From Nodosilinea sp. BSH.14 (GTDB taxonomy: Bacteria > Cyanobacteriota > Cyanobacteriia > Phormidesmidales > Phormidesmidaceae): a DNA stretch of 9,356 nucleotides. The stretch's first letter is position 1; every line of letters begins with the position of its first letter. The DNA lies in contig JALQST010000100.1 in assembly GCA_023264315.1 (NCBI GenBank), forward strand, positions 1 to 9,356, in the 5' to 3' direction. Under the pieces are notes generated by a model that searched no databases, was not told where the DNA came from, and worked only from the letters and a program-made list of their open reading frames with translations. Made by a program: the position numbers and the translations under genes. Below are positions 1 to 6,842 of this stretch, piece after piece.

Positions 1-1
1 A

Positions 2-76
2 TTCGCCTATTGGGACCACCGGTTGAGCGGTATTACTACCCATCTAGCTAATCATTTGTCAACCTGCGGAATGTAG
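2..76 (+). pseudogene. Possible remnant of the upstream part of the binding-protein gene, in another frame
   Basis: Read in the frame starting at base 2, this stretch gives FAYWDHRLSG... and stops at 74-76. FAYW resembles the DGYAYF motif (residues 538-543) of the binding domain in the regulator. There the motif sits 53 codons before the point equivalent to the GTG at 87. Here only 85 bases separate them, 74 fewer, which is not a multiple of three. A small deletion with loss of frame would explain both the distance and the frame change. The match is only four residues, so this is tentative. Confidence 0.2.
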
Positions 77-86
77 GATAAAGGCG

Positions 87-770
87 GTGCTGGAAGCCAA
101 CCAAATGTTCCGAGAAGATCCTGAGGGTATCGCCGCCCAAATTCAAGAGTGGTCGGGCATTGAAAAAGAAGTAGTCTATATGTTCCTTGGGCCATCCGGT
201 CTGCAAGCCCTGAACCCTACCATTGGCGATATTCAGATGAGTTCGCTCAAAAATAGTGTTGCTACCCTGACCAGCCTGGGCCGGATTGAAAAACCCGTTG
301 ATCCCAACGAAGTTGTCAACTGGACGGATGAAAGCTTCCTGCGTCAGGCGATGGCGGAACTGGGGTTGGATTACGATGATGTGGTGGCCACCGCTGAATC
401 CTATGAAATTACCGGGGAAGATGCCCTAACCGGAGAAGCGATTGAGGATCCAAAACGTGCGGCCCAAATTTGGGTACAGGGGGAAGAAAAAGTCGCCAGT
501 TTTGCGTCTATTGCCAATATGGTGAAAGCGCTGACCGAGCTACAGGCGGAAGGTCAAGCGGCCAATGCCATGTTTGTCCATGACCATAACAATGGCTGGA
601 AATTGTTCGCTGAAAACTCCTACTTTGTGCGCAATGGCGATGAGGTTGCGGCCTTTTTGCTAGAGTCTGAGGCCCAAGCCTACGCGACCCAAACCGGGGG
701 CACCCTAACGGCCTTCCGGGATCTACAAAGCATCTACGCCCAGCAACCTGTGCTGGTTGGGGCTCGCTAG
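87..770 (+). CDS. ABC transporter substrate-binding protein, C-terminal part, with NosL-like C-terminal domain (N-terminus missing)
   Basis: Residues 1-97 match the last third of an SsuA/TauA/NrtA-type periplasmic binding protein. They align without strain to the end of the binding domain in the regulator at 2679-4739: A4/Q6/W22 here match A596/Q598/W614 there, and a W-x(3)-FL-x(2)-A-x-A-x-L ending is shared. Residues about 100-220 resemble NosL, the copper-binding accessory protein of nitrous-oxide reductase: a VHDHNNGW...AENSYFV stretch (164-181), then an E-AQAYA--TGG segment and a final F-DL (195-213). The CxxCGM copper/lipoprotein motif of NosL is absent, and the 227 residues contain no cysteine. 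The reading begins at a GTG in the middle of the binding fold, with no signal peptide, and the frame upstream carries stops at 24-26 and 45-47. It is therefore probably the 3' end of a broken or frameshifted gene rather than an independent protein. It lies 173 bases before the permease, where the importer's binding protein is expected. Confidence 0.6.
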   Translation: MLEANQMFREDPEGIAAQIQEWSGIEKEVVYMFLGPSGLQALNPTIGDIQMSSLKNSVATLTSLGRIEKPVDPNEVVNWTDESFLRQAMAELGLDYDDVVATAESYEITGEDALTGEAIEDPKRAAQIWVQGEEKVASFASIANMVKALTELQAEGQAANAMFVHDHNNGWKLFAENSYFVRNGDEVAAFLLESEAQAYATQTGGTLTAFRDLQSIYAQQPVLVGAR

Positions 771-878
771 TCGTTGCCTTAGAGGATTCCGTTGGCCCTA
801 GGGTCTACCCTCGTGGGATGGAGATGACCGATACCCCCGCATAAAAAAGGTGTCTCAGGTGACGCAAAATACACGGAC

Positions 879-905
879 TACGGATCTACCATCCCCGTAA
901 GGTAG
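879..905 (+). promoter_or_regulatory. Possible pseudoknot-forming leader before the permease gene
   Basis: TACGGAT (879-885) can pair with ATCC[CC]GTA (891-899, two bulged C), leaving the loop CTACC (886-890). That loop is exactly complementary to GGTAG at 901-905, directly after the stem, giving interleaved pairings. It ends 38 bases before the permease start. The stems are short, so it may be chance. No good sigma-70 promoter was found in the 771-943 gap. Confidence 0.2.
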
Positions 906-931
906 CCCTAGGGTTTTGTCCCCGCAGTATT

Positions 932-938
932 GAGAGGA
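932..938 (+). promoter_or_regulatory. Ribosome binding site of the permease gene
   Basis: GAGAGGA lies five bases before the ATG at 944. It supports this start over in-frame ATGs at 953 and 974. Confidence 0.6.
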
Positions 939-943
939 AAACG

Positions 944-1792
944 ATGACAGTTATGGTATCGAAGCCTAGCCCGATGGGCTGGGTCAACCAGCTTGCGATG
1001 ACAGCGAGAACGGCGATCTTACAAAATCGCCCTCTGCGGCAACTACTATCGCTGGTGTTATTCTTTGGTATTTGGCAAATTCTCAGTTCGATCAACTTTC
1101 ATTTCATCATCAACTTTCAATTTCTGCCGTCACCCTTAGAGGTCTTCAGAGCGACGATCAAGTTTATGACGGGTAATCCCTGGATCCATTTTTGGTCGAG
1201 TATTCAACGGGTGCTTTGGGGCTACGCCATTGCTTCTATGGCTGGGGTGCTGTTAGGGGTGCTGGTGGGCTGGTTCGAGGTGGTGGAAGATCTGACCATG
1301 CCGCCCCTGGAAATTTTGCGCCCCATTCCCGCCGTCGCCTGGATTCCCCTCGCCATTTTGATGTTTCCCAATGCGGAAACGGGGATGGTATACATTACTT
1401 TTTTGGGAGCTTTTTTCCCAATCCTCATTAGTACTATTAAAGGCGTTGAGAGTACCCTAGGTGATACGGTTTTAATTCGGGTGGGGCAATGTTTAGGGGC
1501 CAATCCCTGGCACATTTTTAAGGACATTGTGATTCCAGGTTCTATGCCCAGCATTGCCAGTGGTCTGACGATTGGCATGGGGAATGCCTGGTTTTGTTTG
1601 GTGACGGCGGAAATTTTGGCCGGACGCTACGGCATCGGCTACATTACCTGGGAATCCTATGTCACCTCCAACTATCCACCGATTGTGATGGGAATGTTGC
1701 TGATTGGGTTGATGGGAGCCTTTAGCTCCTGGGCGGTGGATCGAGCCGCCCGCGCCCTGATGCCCTGGCGAGTGATTAAGAAACAAAGCTAA
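944..1792 (+). CDS. ABC transporter permease, nitrate/sulfonate/taurine family (SsuC/TauC/NrtB-like)
   Basis: This is the inner-membrane channel subunit of an importer for small oxyanions or sulfonates. Its 282 residues are a normal family length (about 250-290). About six hydrophobic segments are visible, near residues 34-58, 89-110, 125-141, 148-166, 207-224 and 245-264. The cytoplasmic coupling (EAA) loop that docks on the ATPase lies around 178-207, with the G-x(3)-LGANPWHIFKDIVIPGSMP pattern typical of the SsuC/TauC branch. The N-terminal 30 residues are polar, as in that family. The start has a strong ribosome site. The ATPase gene follows after 51 bases on the same strand, so the two are probably co-transcribed. 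The substrate cannot be told from the permease; a sulfur compound is favoured by the AprAB-like genes nearby. Confidence 0.92.
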   Translation: MTVMVSKPSPMGWVNQLAMTARTAILQNRPLRQLLSLVLFFGIWQILSSINFHFIINFQFLPSPLEVFRATIKFMTGNPWIHFWSSIQRVLWGYAIASMAGVLLGVLVGWFEVVEDLTMPPLEILRPIPAVAWIPLAILMFPNAETGMVYITFLGAFFPILISTIKGVESTLGDTVLIRVGQCLGANPWHIFKDIVIPGSMPSIASGLTIGMGNAWFCLVTAEILAGRYGIGYITWESYVTSNYPPIVMGMLLIGLMGAFSSWAVDRAARALMPWRVIKKQS

Positions 1793-1831
1793 GGCCCCAG
1801 CCCTTCAAAACACCATCAACCTACGGAAAGG

Positions 1832-1839
1832 TAAGGAGA
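1832..1839 (+). promoter_or_regulatory. Ribosome binding site of the ABC ATPase gene
   Basis: TAAGGAGA sits four bases before the ATG at 1844 and favours it over the in-frame ATG at 1853. Confidence 0.6.
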
Positions 1840-1843
1840 GAGT

Positions 1844-2668
1844 ATGGTTACGATGCAACAAATTGAGCAGGAAAGACGGACTACCCTGAAGGGTTCAGTA
1901 CAGGTGGAAGGGCTGTCGGTGGTCTATCGCCGCAAGCAGTACGAAAACGGTGTACTGGACTCGATTCAGCTTGCCATTCAGCCCGGAGAATTTGTCTGTT
2001 TACTGGGGCCATCGGGCTGTGGTAAATCGACCCTATTGAATGTGATTGCAGGCTTTATTAAGCCCTCTAGCGGCTATGTTCTGGTCGATCAAACGCCGAT
2101 TACCCGACCGGGGGCAGATCGGGGCTTTGTGTTCCAGCAGTATTCCCTTTTGCCCTGGAAAACCACCTTTCAAAATGTGGAAATGGGGCTAAGAATCCAA
2201 GGGGTTTCTAAGGCGGAACGCACGGAACGGGTCAATGATTATCTGAATCGGGTAGGGCTATACAAACATCGCAATAGCTACCCCCACCAACTGTCGGGCG
2301 GAATGCAGCAGCGGGCCAGCATCATTCGGGCCTTGGTGAATTCGCCGTCAGTGCTGTTGATGGATGAACCCTTTGCGGCCCTCGATGCCCAAACTCGCCA
2401 CATGATGCAGGAGCTTTTGCTCAGCATTTGGGATGATCTGAAAACCACCGTGATTTTTGTCACCCACGACATCGAAGAAGCGATTTTTCTGGGTGATCGC
2501 ATTTGTACGATGGGCGTTCATCCAGGCCGCATTAAGTCAGAAATTCCTGTCCATTTGCCCCGTCCTCGCCATTTTGATGACACTCTTTCTCAGGATTTTA
2601 TTGACCTGCACCGACGTGTCTTCGACTGCATTCGCGAAGAAACCATGAAAAGCATGGAAGCCTGTTGA
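1844..2668 (+). CDS. ABC transporter ATP-binding protein, nitrate/sulfonate/taurine family (SsuB/TauB-like)
   Basis: This is the cytoplasmic ATPase that powers the importer. All motifs are intact in 274 residues: Walker A GPSGCGKST (55-63), Q-loop in FQQYSLLPW (97-105), signature LSGGMQQR (150-157), Walker B LLMDEPFAALD (171-181) and the switch histidine in THD (207-209). The phrases FQQYSLLPW and THDIEEAIFLGDRI, and the late PGRI, are characteristic of the SsuB/TauB/NrtD group. A roughly 20-residue polar extension precedes the domain. There is no extra regulatory domain at the C-terminus, unlike NrtC. It follows the permease closely. Its stop is only 10 bases from the stop of the convergent regulator gene, leaving no room for a separate terminator between them. 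Confidence 0.93.
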   Translation: MVTMQQIEQERRTTLKGSVQVEGLSVVYRRKQYENGVLDSIQLAIQPGEFVCLLGPSGCGKSTLLNVIAGFIKPSSGYVLVDQTPITRPGADRGFVFQQYSLLPWKTTFQNVEMGLRIQGVSKAERTERVNDYLNRVGLYKHRNSYPHQLSGGMQQRASIIRALVNSPSVLLMDEPFAALDAQTRHMMQELLLSIWDDLKTTVIFVTHDIEEAIFLGDRICTMGVHPGRIKSEIPVHLPRPRHFDDTLSQDFIDLHRRVFDCIREETMKSMEAC

Positions 2669-2678
2669 TGGGTCATCC

Positions 2679-4739
2679 CTAAAGGGCGGCGATGGCGGCG
2701 GCGAGAAATTCCGGCTGCATCCAGTCATTGAGGTTGATGTGGCTGAGGGTTTCTTGCCCCGCAATGGGGCTGAGGGCGTGAATGTGGGCCTGGAGCCAAT
2801 CGGGCCGCAGTTGGGTTTCGGAATGGTAGACCACATCCGTCGGGTCGCTGGTGCCGGATAGCAGGGTTTTGCTGACGATGGCGGCATCCATATTCACCCA
2901 GCGGCTCACCAGGGTGGGGGCGATGGGTTGGGTGGCGTACCAATATTGGGCGGCAAGCAGTGCCCGCAGGTAGGCCACGGCAATTTCGGGATACTGGTCG
3001 GCCAGTTCGTCGCGAATCACCACGCCGTGGAAGGTGGGCAGGCCGTCGAGTTGGTGGGACAACAGCCGCCGGAATTGCCCCTTGTGTTTGGCAATTTCAT
3101 GGAACGGCGCGAAGTAGGCGTAGCCATCGATGGCGCTATTGGCGGCATTGGAGGGGCGGCGGGTGCCGTGGTTGCAGGCATCGATGGTGGTGAGGGTGAC
3201 GGCATCCAGCAGATCGCAGTGGTGCAGAGAGCGCATCACCATACCGTGGGCCGCCGAGCCAAAGGGCACCGCAATCACCCGTCCCGCCAGGTCTTCGATG
3301 GTGTGGAGCGGCGACTGCTGGGGCACAATGATGTCGTTTCCGGTGCCGTCGGGATTGCTGGCCACAAAACTAATCAGGCGTGTGCAGGCCGTCGCTGCTG
3401 CACCGGGGAGGGCGCTCAGCAGCAGAGGATAGTCGCCCAGCACACCGATATCCACCTGTTGGGTTTGCAACCCCTCCACAATGGGCGCACCGGAGCTATA
3501 GTCGGCCCAGCGGATGTGGTAGCGGGTGCCACTGTAGCGTCCGTGGCGGGGCAAAAAATGTTCTAGCAGGCCCAATCGCTGAATAATTAGCCCAGCGGTA
3601 ATGGTTTGAATCGTGCGATTTTGGGTGCCGATGGTGAGGCGAATCGTATCCGTATTGCCGGGGGAAACCGAGCGCACCAAAAAGTTCGGGGCTTGGAACT
3701 GGGGCACCCTAGAAGCTGGATTAGAAAGAGGATTAGAAATTTTCTCGGCGGGCTGGTAAGGAGCCAGCGGCATCGAGATCGCTTCGGGAAATGGGGGACG
3801 GGTTTGGCGGGTTTTGAGGAGCGTTATAAACTGCCGCACCGCTTCTAGGCTTGACCGGGAAGATCCACCCGCCATAGAAGCCTCTAGGGCACGGCTGAGG
3901 CGCTTAGCCATCAGCAAAAACAGCGGACTGCCGAGGGCAAATTCCTCTAGGGGGACATGGCGAATGAGCCCCGCCTGACTTTCTAGATGCAGCTCAAAAT
4001 TGGACACAAAACCGAGGTAATGCCCCTGCATCAAATAGGTACGCACCTGACTGAGGGAATCCACTACTTCCACATGGGCAAAGTCTGATAGATCTAGGCC
4101 CAATTCCTGCATTCGTTTTTGCAGCATAATGCGGCTGGGCGAACCCTCCGGCAGCAAGACCCAAGACTCATCCTTGAGTTCCTGCAAACTTAGCCAAGGT
4201 TGCTGGGCTAAGCGATGGCTGGCGGACACCGCCAGGGAATAGTGAACCGAATCAATCGTCGTTTCTGCCAAATCCTCAAAGGTGGCATAGCTGAGGTCTG
4301 AAATACCCAGATCCACTTCCCCTGATTTAATGGCTCGATACAGTTCCTCCGCCGAATTAAACTGCACACAACGGGTCTGCACCGACGGATGCACACGCCG
4401 ATAGTCGTACAGTACCGAGGGCAACCAGTGATCCATCACATCCGCCATACCGCCGAGGGTGAGGGCGCTGTGTTTGCCCTGCTTAATTTCCTCAATGTCG
4501 GCCTTGAGGCGTTGCTCCATATCCAAGAGTTGTGGCCCTTCAGCGAGGAGATACTCTCCCACCTGGGTGAGTTCAATGCGACGACCGAGACGGTAAAACA
4601 GCGGCGTTTCTAGCTCAGCTTCTAGGGATTTGATCTTGGCGCTGACCGCTGGCTGAGTCAGATTGAGGGTGTCAGCAGCTTCGGTAAAGCTGAGACAGTT
4701 GGCTACCTCTAGAAAGACCTTAAGCTGATAGATTTCCAC
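2679..4739 (-). CDS. LysR-type transcriptional regulator fused to an SsuA/TauA-like substrate-binding domain
   Basis: At 686 residues the protein is about twice normal LysR length. Residues 1-60 form the winged helix-turn-helix (MEIYQLKVFLEVANCLSFTE, then AADTLNLTQPAVSAKIKSLE), 61-90 the linker helix, and 91-310 a complete LysR effector domain (GEVDLGISD at 140-148). A proline-rich linker (about 311-362) leads to a second sensor, 365-686. This has the order of an ABC binding protein: TIRLTIGTQNRTIQ, then a GLQTQQVDIGVLGDYP lobe segment, a DLAGRVIAVPFGS hinge region (483-495), DGYAYF (538-543) and an NDW-PEFLA ending. It has no signal peptide and follows a DNA-binding domain, so it must act in the cytoplasm. 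The frame is uninterrupted across both parts. The start is GTG (4739-4737), as no other start precedes it before an in-frame stop. It has no obvious ribosome site. It probably controls the divergent operon at 5139 and perhaps the importer and itself. The ligand is unknown. Confidence 0.88.
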   Translation of the reverse strand: MEIYQLKVFLEVANCLSFTEAADTLNLTQPAVSAKIKSLEAELETPLFYRLGRRIELTQVGEYLLAEGPQLLDMEQRLKADIEEIKQGKHSALTLGGMADVMDHWLPSVLYDYRRVHPSVQTRCVQFNSAEELYRAIKSGEVDLGISDLSYATFEDLAETTIDSVHYSLAVSASHRLAQQPWLSLQELKDESWVLLPEGSPSRIMLQKRMQELGLDLSDFAHVEVVDSLSQVRTYLMQGHYLGFVSNFELHLESQAGLIRHVPLEEFALGSPLFLLMAKRLSRALEASMAGGSSRSSLEAVRQFITLLKTRQTRPPFPEAISMPLAPYQPAEKISNPLSNPASRVPQFQAPNFLVRSVSPGNTDTIRLTIGTQNRTIQTITAGLIIQRLGLLEHFLPRHGRYSGTRYHIRWADYSSGAPIVEGLQTQQVDIGVLGDYPLLLSALPGAAATACTRLISFVASNPDGTGNDIIVPQQSPLHTIEDLAGRVIAVPFGSAAHGMVMRSLHHCDLLDAVTLTTIDACNHGTRRPSNAANSAIDGYAYFAPFHEIAKHKGQFRRLLSHQLDGLPTFHGVVIRDELADQYPEIAVAYLRALLAAQYWYATQPIAPTLVSRWVNMDAAIVSKTLLSGTSDPTDVVYHSETQLRPDWLQAHIHALSPIAGQETLSHINLNDWMQPEFLAAAIAAL

Positions 4740-4786
4740 GGTATTAGGCGTCTTGGGCGCGTAGGAAGGAACTCAATGTTATGGGG

Positions 4787-4799
4787 CACGTTTAACGTG
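4787..4799. promoter_or_regulatory. Perfect 13-base palindrome, candidate operator
   Basis: CACGTT-T-AACGTG is a perfect 6-1-6 inverted repeat about 48 bases upstream of the regulator start. That position suits autorepression of the regulator gene. Which protein binds it is inference. Confidence 0.4.
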
Positions 4800-4812
4800 A
4801 TGACTCTAGGGA

Positions 4813-4827
4813 AAATGATCCTCATTT
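4813..4827. promoter_or_regulatory. Perfect 15-base palindrome, candidate operator
   Basis: AAATGA-TCC-TCATTT is a perfect 6-3-6 inverted repeat. It overlaps a second small palindrome, CTCATTTGAG (4821-4830). Its centre is 27 bases from the centre of the CACGTT palindrome and 21 bases, two helical turns, from the next one. Confidence 0.4.
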
Positions 4828-4835
4828 GAGTGATT

Positions 4836-4846
4836 AGGAAATTCCT
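4836..4846. promoter_or_regulatory. Perfect 11-base palindrome, candidate operator
   Basis: AGGAA-A-TTCCT is a perfect 5-1-5 inverted repeat, third in the cluster. With the two neighbours it could form the multi-site array that a LysR-type tetramer usually occupies. Confidence 0.35.
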
Positions 4847-4992
4847 TCATTTTAAAGGGATCTGACTCTCGTTGTTCATCCTAAAGGTACTGAAACCCTT
4901 TGGAGGATAACGCTTTGGAGATTCGATAGATATTTTTTATGAGTGTATAGAAGGCTGTGATGATTAAACCGTAGCCATCGTTACAAACTGTA

Positions 4993-5021
4993 TTGATGAC
5001 TATTTCGGACTCCCCTAAACT
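4993..5021 (+). promoter_or_regulatory. Candidate sigma-70-type promoter of the flavoprotein operon
   Basis: TTGATG (4993-4998) and TAAACT (5016-5021) are 17 bases apart and each match four of six consensus bases. If used, the transcript would have a leader of roughly 110 bases before the GTG at 5139. Other AT-rich alternatives exist in the region. Confidence 0.3.
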
Positions 5022-5123
5022 ATAGCCATAAGGCGCAGAAACGAGGGCAACTACCGATAGCCCTAATAATCATCCCTAGCCTTGATGCATCGACAAAGAT
5101 TCCAATTTCACTGCCGTTTAAGC

Positions 5124-5129
5124 TGAGGA
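5124..5129 (+). promoter_or_regulatory. Ribosome binding site of the flavoprotein gene
   Basis: TGAGGA lies nine bases before GTG 5139. An in-frame TAA occupies 5136-5138, directly before that GTG, so translation cannot begin further upstream in this frame. Confidence 0.6.
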
Positions 5130-5138
5130 CGTGGTTAA

Positions 5139-6842
5139 GTGAACATTCAGTATCTAAAAACGGATTTTTTGGTAGTCGGTGGTGGAACCGCTGGCACCAT
5201 GGCCGCCATTAAAGCCAAGCAGGCCAGTCCAGAAAGCGATGTGCTAATTTTGGAAAAGGCCAATATCCGCCGCAGTGGTGCTATTGCCATGGGTATGGAT
5301 GGCGTCAATACCGCTGTGATTCCCGGCAATTCCACTCCAGAGCAATACGTTCGTGAAATCACCATCGCCAACGACGGCATTGTGAACCAAAAAGCCGTTT
5401 ACGAAACCGGACGCCTCGGCTTTGAGGTGATTCAAGAACTGGAAAGCTGGGGGGTGAAATTTCAAAAAGATCACGAAGGTAACTACGACCTCAAGCAGGT
5501 ACACCGGGTCGGCAAATACGTGTTGCCCATGCCTGAAGGAAAAGACCTCAAAAAAATTCTCGCCCGTCAGGTGAAGCGCCATAAGGTGAACGTTACCAAC
5601 CGGGTGATGGCGACCCGCGTGATGGTGCAAAATGGCCGCGTCACCGGAGCCGTGGGCCTGGATGTCCGCAACGGCAACATGGTGGTAATTCAAGCCAAGG
5701 CCGTCGTACTCTGTACCGGAGCCTGCGGTCGGTTGGGTCTGCCTGCCTCCGGCTACCTCTACGGCACCTACGAAAACCCCACCAATGCCGGGGATGGCTA
5801 CTCCATGGCCTACCATGCCGGGGCAGAGCTAACCAACATCGAATGCTTCCAAATCAACCCGCTGATTAAGGACTACAACGGCCCCGCCTGCGCCTACGTG
5901 GCCAGCCCCTTCGGAGCCTACACCGCCAACGCCGAGGGCCACCGCTTCATCAACTGCGACTACTGGAGTGGCCAGATGATGCTGGAGGTCTACAAAGAGC
6001 TGCACTCCGGCAAAGGCCCCGTCCACCTAAAGATGTACCACCTCGATGACGACACGATTTCTGAAATCGAGCGGGTGCTGTGGGACAACGAACGCCCCAG
6101 CCGAGGCCGCTTCCACGAGGGCCGCAACGAAAACTACCGCACCCACGGCGTAGAAATGAACATCTCCGAAATTGGCCTATGCAGCGGCCACAGCGCCTCT
6201 GGGGTGTGGGTGAACGAGCGGGCCGAAACCACGGTGCCCGGTCTCTATGCCGCTGGCGACATGGCCAGTGTGCCCCACAACTACATGATTGGGGCCTTTG
6301 TCTATGGCCGCATTGCCGGGGAAAACGCCATGGACTACGTGCGCGACCTGGAGCATAGGTCACCCGATGCCGACTTTCTCGCCGCCGAGCAGGAGCGCAT
6401 CTATCGTCCCCTGAACCAGCCCAACGGCGTGCCCCACACCCAGGTGGAATACAAGCTGCGCCGCCTGGTAAACGACTACCTGCAACCGCCCAAGTCGCCC
6501 CACAACATGGACATTGGCCTGGAAAAGTTTGTGGCCTACGAAGACACCCTGAACGTCATGGGAGCCAGCGACCCCCACGAACTGATGCGCTGCATGGAAG
6601 TCCACTTCATCCGCGACTGTGCCGAAATGGCCGCCCGCGCCTCCCTCTTCCGCAAAGAAACCCGCTGGGGGCTGTACCACTATCGGCTCGACTACCCCGA
6701 AAAGAACGATGACGAATGGTTCTGCCACGTCAACCTCAAGAAGGGCGAAAACGGCGACATGGAACTGTTTAAGCGGGCCGTAGAACCCTACATCGTAGAC
6801 GTGAATTTGAAGGAAGAAGTCTACGACGTAGCCGTGCGGTAG
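5139..6842 (+). CDS. FAD-dependent flavoprotein, adenylylsulfate reductase alpha subunit (AprA)-like, FrdA/SdhA superfamily
   Basis: This is a 567-residue soluble flavoprotein. FAD-binding marks are VVGGGTAG (12-19), the ILEK acidic end (37-40), RRSGAIAMGMDGVNT (44-58), TNAGDGYSMAYHAGAE (215-230) and the closing VPGLYAAGDMAS (366-377). Several phrases point to AprA rather than fumarate reductase: a KD-Y-GP stretch (244-249), MMLEVYKELHSGKGP (280-294), SGHSASGVWV (349-358, in the place of AprA's GSHSGCCGIW) and RWGLYHYRLDYP (509-520). The HTMGG-type fumarate/succinate active-site signature is absent. By eye, asparagine 57 and histidine 351 match AprA active-site positions, but the ENRFVPARFKD stretch of APS reductase reads ECFQINPLIKD here (235-245), without its arginines. 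The ferredoxin gene downstream is the likely electron-transfer partner. It is known that this superfamily covers many substrates; the one used here is not evident. It could alternatively be called a generic fumarate reductase/succinate dehydrogenase flavoprotein. Confidence 0.85.
   Translation: MNIQYLKTDFLVVGGGTAGTMAAIKAKQASPESDVLILEKANIRRSGAIAMGMDGVNTAVIPGNSTPEQYVREITIANDGIVNQKAVYETGRLGFEVIQELESWGVKFQKDHEGNYDLKQVHRVGKYVLPMPEGKDLKKILARQVKRHKVNVTNRVMATRVMVQNGRVTGAVGLDVRNGNMVVIQAKAVVLCTGACGRLGLPASGYLYGTYENPTNAGDGYSMAYHAGAELTNIECFQINPLIKDYNGPACAYVASPFGAYTANAEGHRFINCDYWSGQMMLEVYKELHSGKGPVHLKMYHLDDDTISEIERVLWDNERPSRGRFHEGRNENYRTHGVEMNISEIGLCSGHSASGVWVNERAETTVPGLYAAGDMASVPHNYMIGAFVYGRIAGENAMDYVRDLEHRSPDADFLAAEQERIYRPLNQPNGVPHTQVEYKLRRLVNDYLQPPKSPHNMDIGLEKFVAYEDTLNVMGASDPHELMRCMEVHFIRDCAEMAARASLFRKETRWGLYHYRLDYPEKNDDEWFCHVNLKKGENGDMELFKRAVEPYIVDVNLKEEVYDVAVR

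Larger units (their letters stand above)
4740..5138. promoter_or_regulatory. Divergent control region between the regulator and the flavoprotein operon
   Basis: These 399 bases hold no convincing gene and are more AT-rich than the flanking genes. The regulator-proximal part carries three palindromes (centres 4793, 4820, 4841). A direct repeat CTTTGGAG occurs at 4898-4905 and 4913-4920, with 15-base spacing. A candidate promoter for the plus-strand operon lies at 4993-5021. This is the expected place for LysR-type binding sites, which normally lie between a regulator and its divergent target. Confidence 0.6.

Noticed and set aside
2928..3566. Plus-strand open frame of 212 codons opposite the regulator
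   Set aside because: It is rich in G and V with no recognisable domain and lies wholly antisense to the well-supported binding domain of the regulator. It is a by-product of GC-rich codon use.
4813..4827. Fur or Zur box
   Set aside because: The half-site AAATGA/TCATTT only loosely resembles the TGATAAT-type consensus, and the spacing does not fit well.
5244..5816. Minus-strand open frame of 190 codons opposite the flavoprotein
   Set aside because: Its composition is unusual and low in complexity, with no family features, while the other strand encodes clear FAD-binding motifs.
5139..6842. Succinate dehydrogenase/fumarate reductase or L-aspartate oxidase identity
   Set aside because: The substrate-site motif of those enzymes is missing, and several stretches follow AprA instead. 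No membrane anchor or SdhB-type subunit is present.
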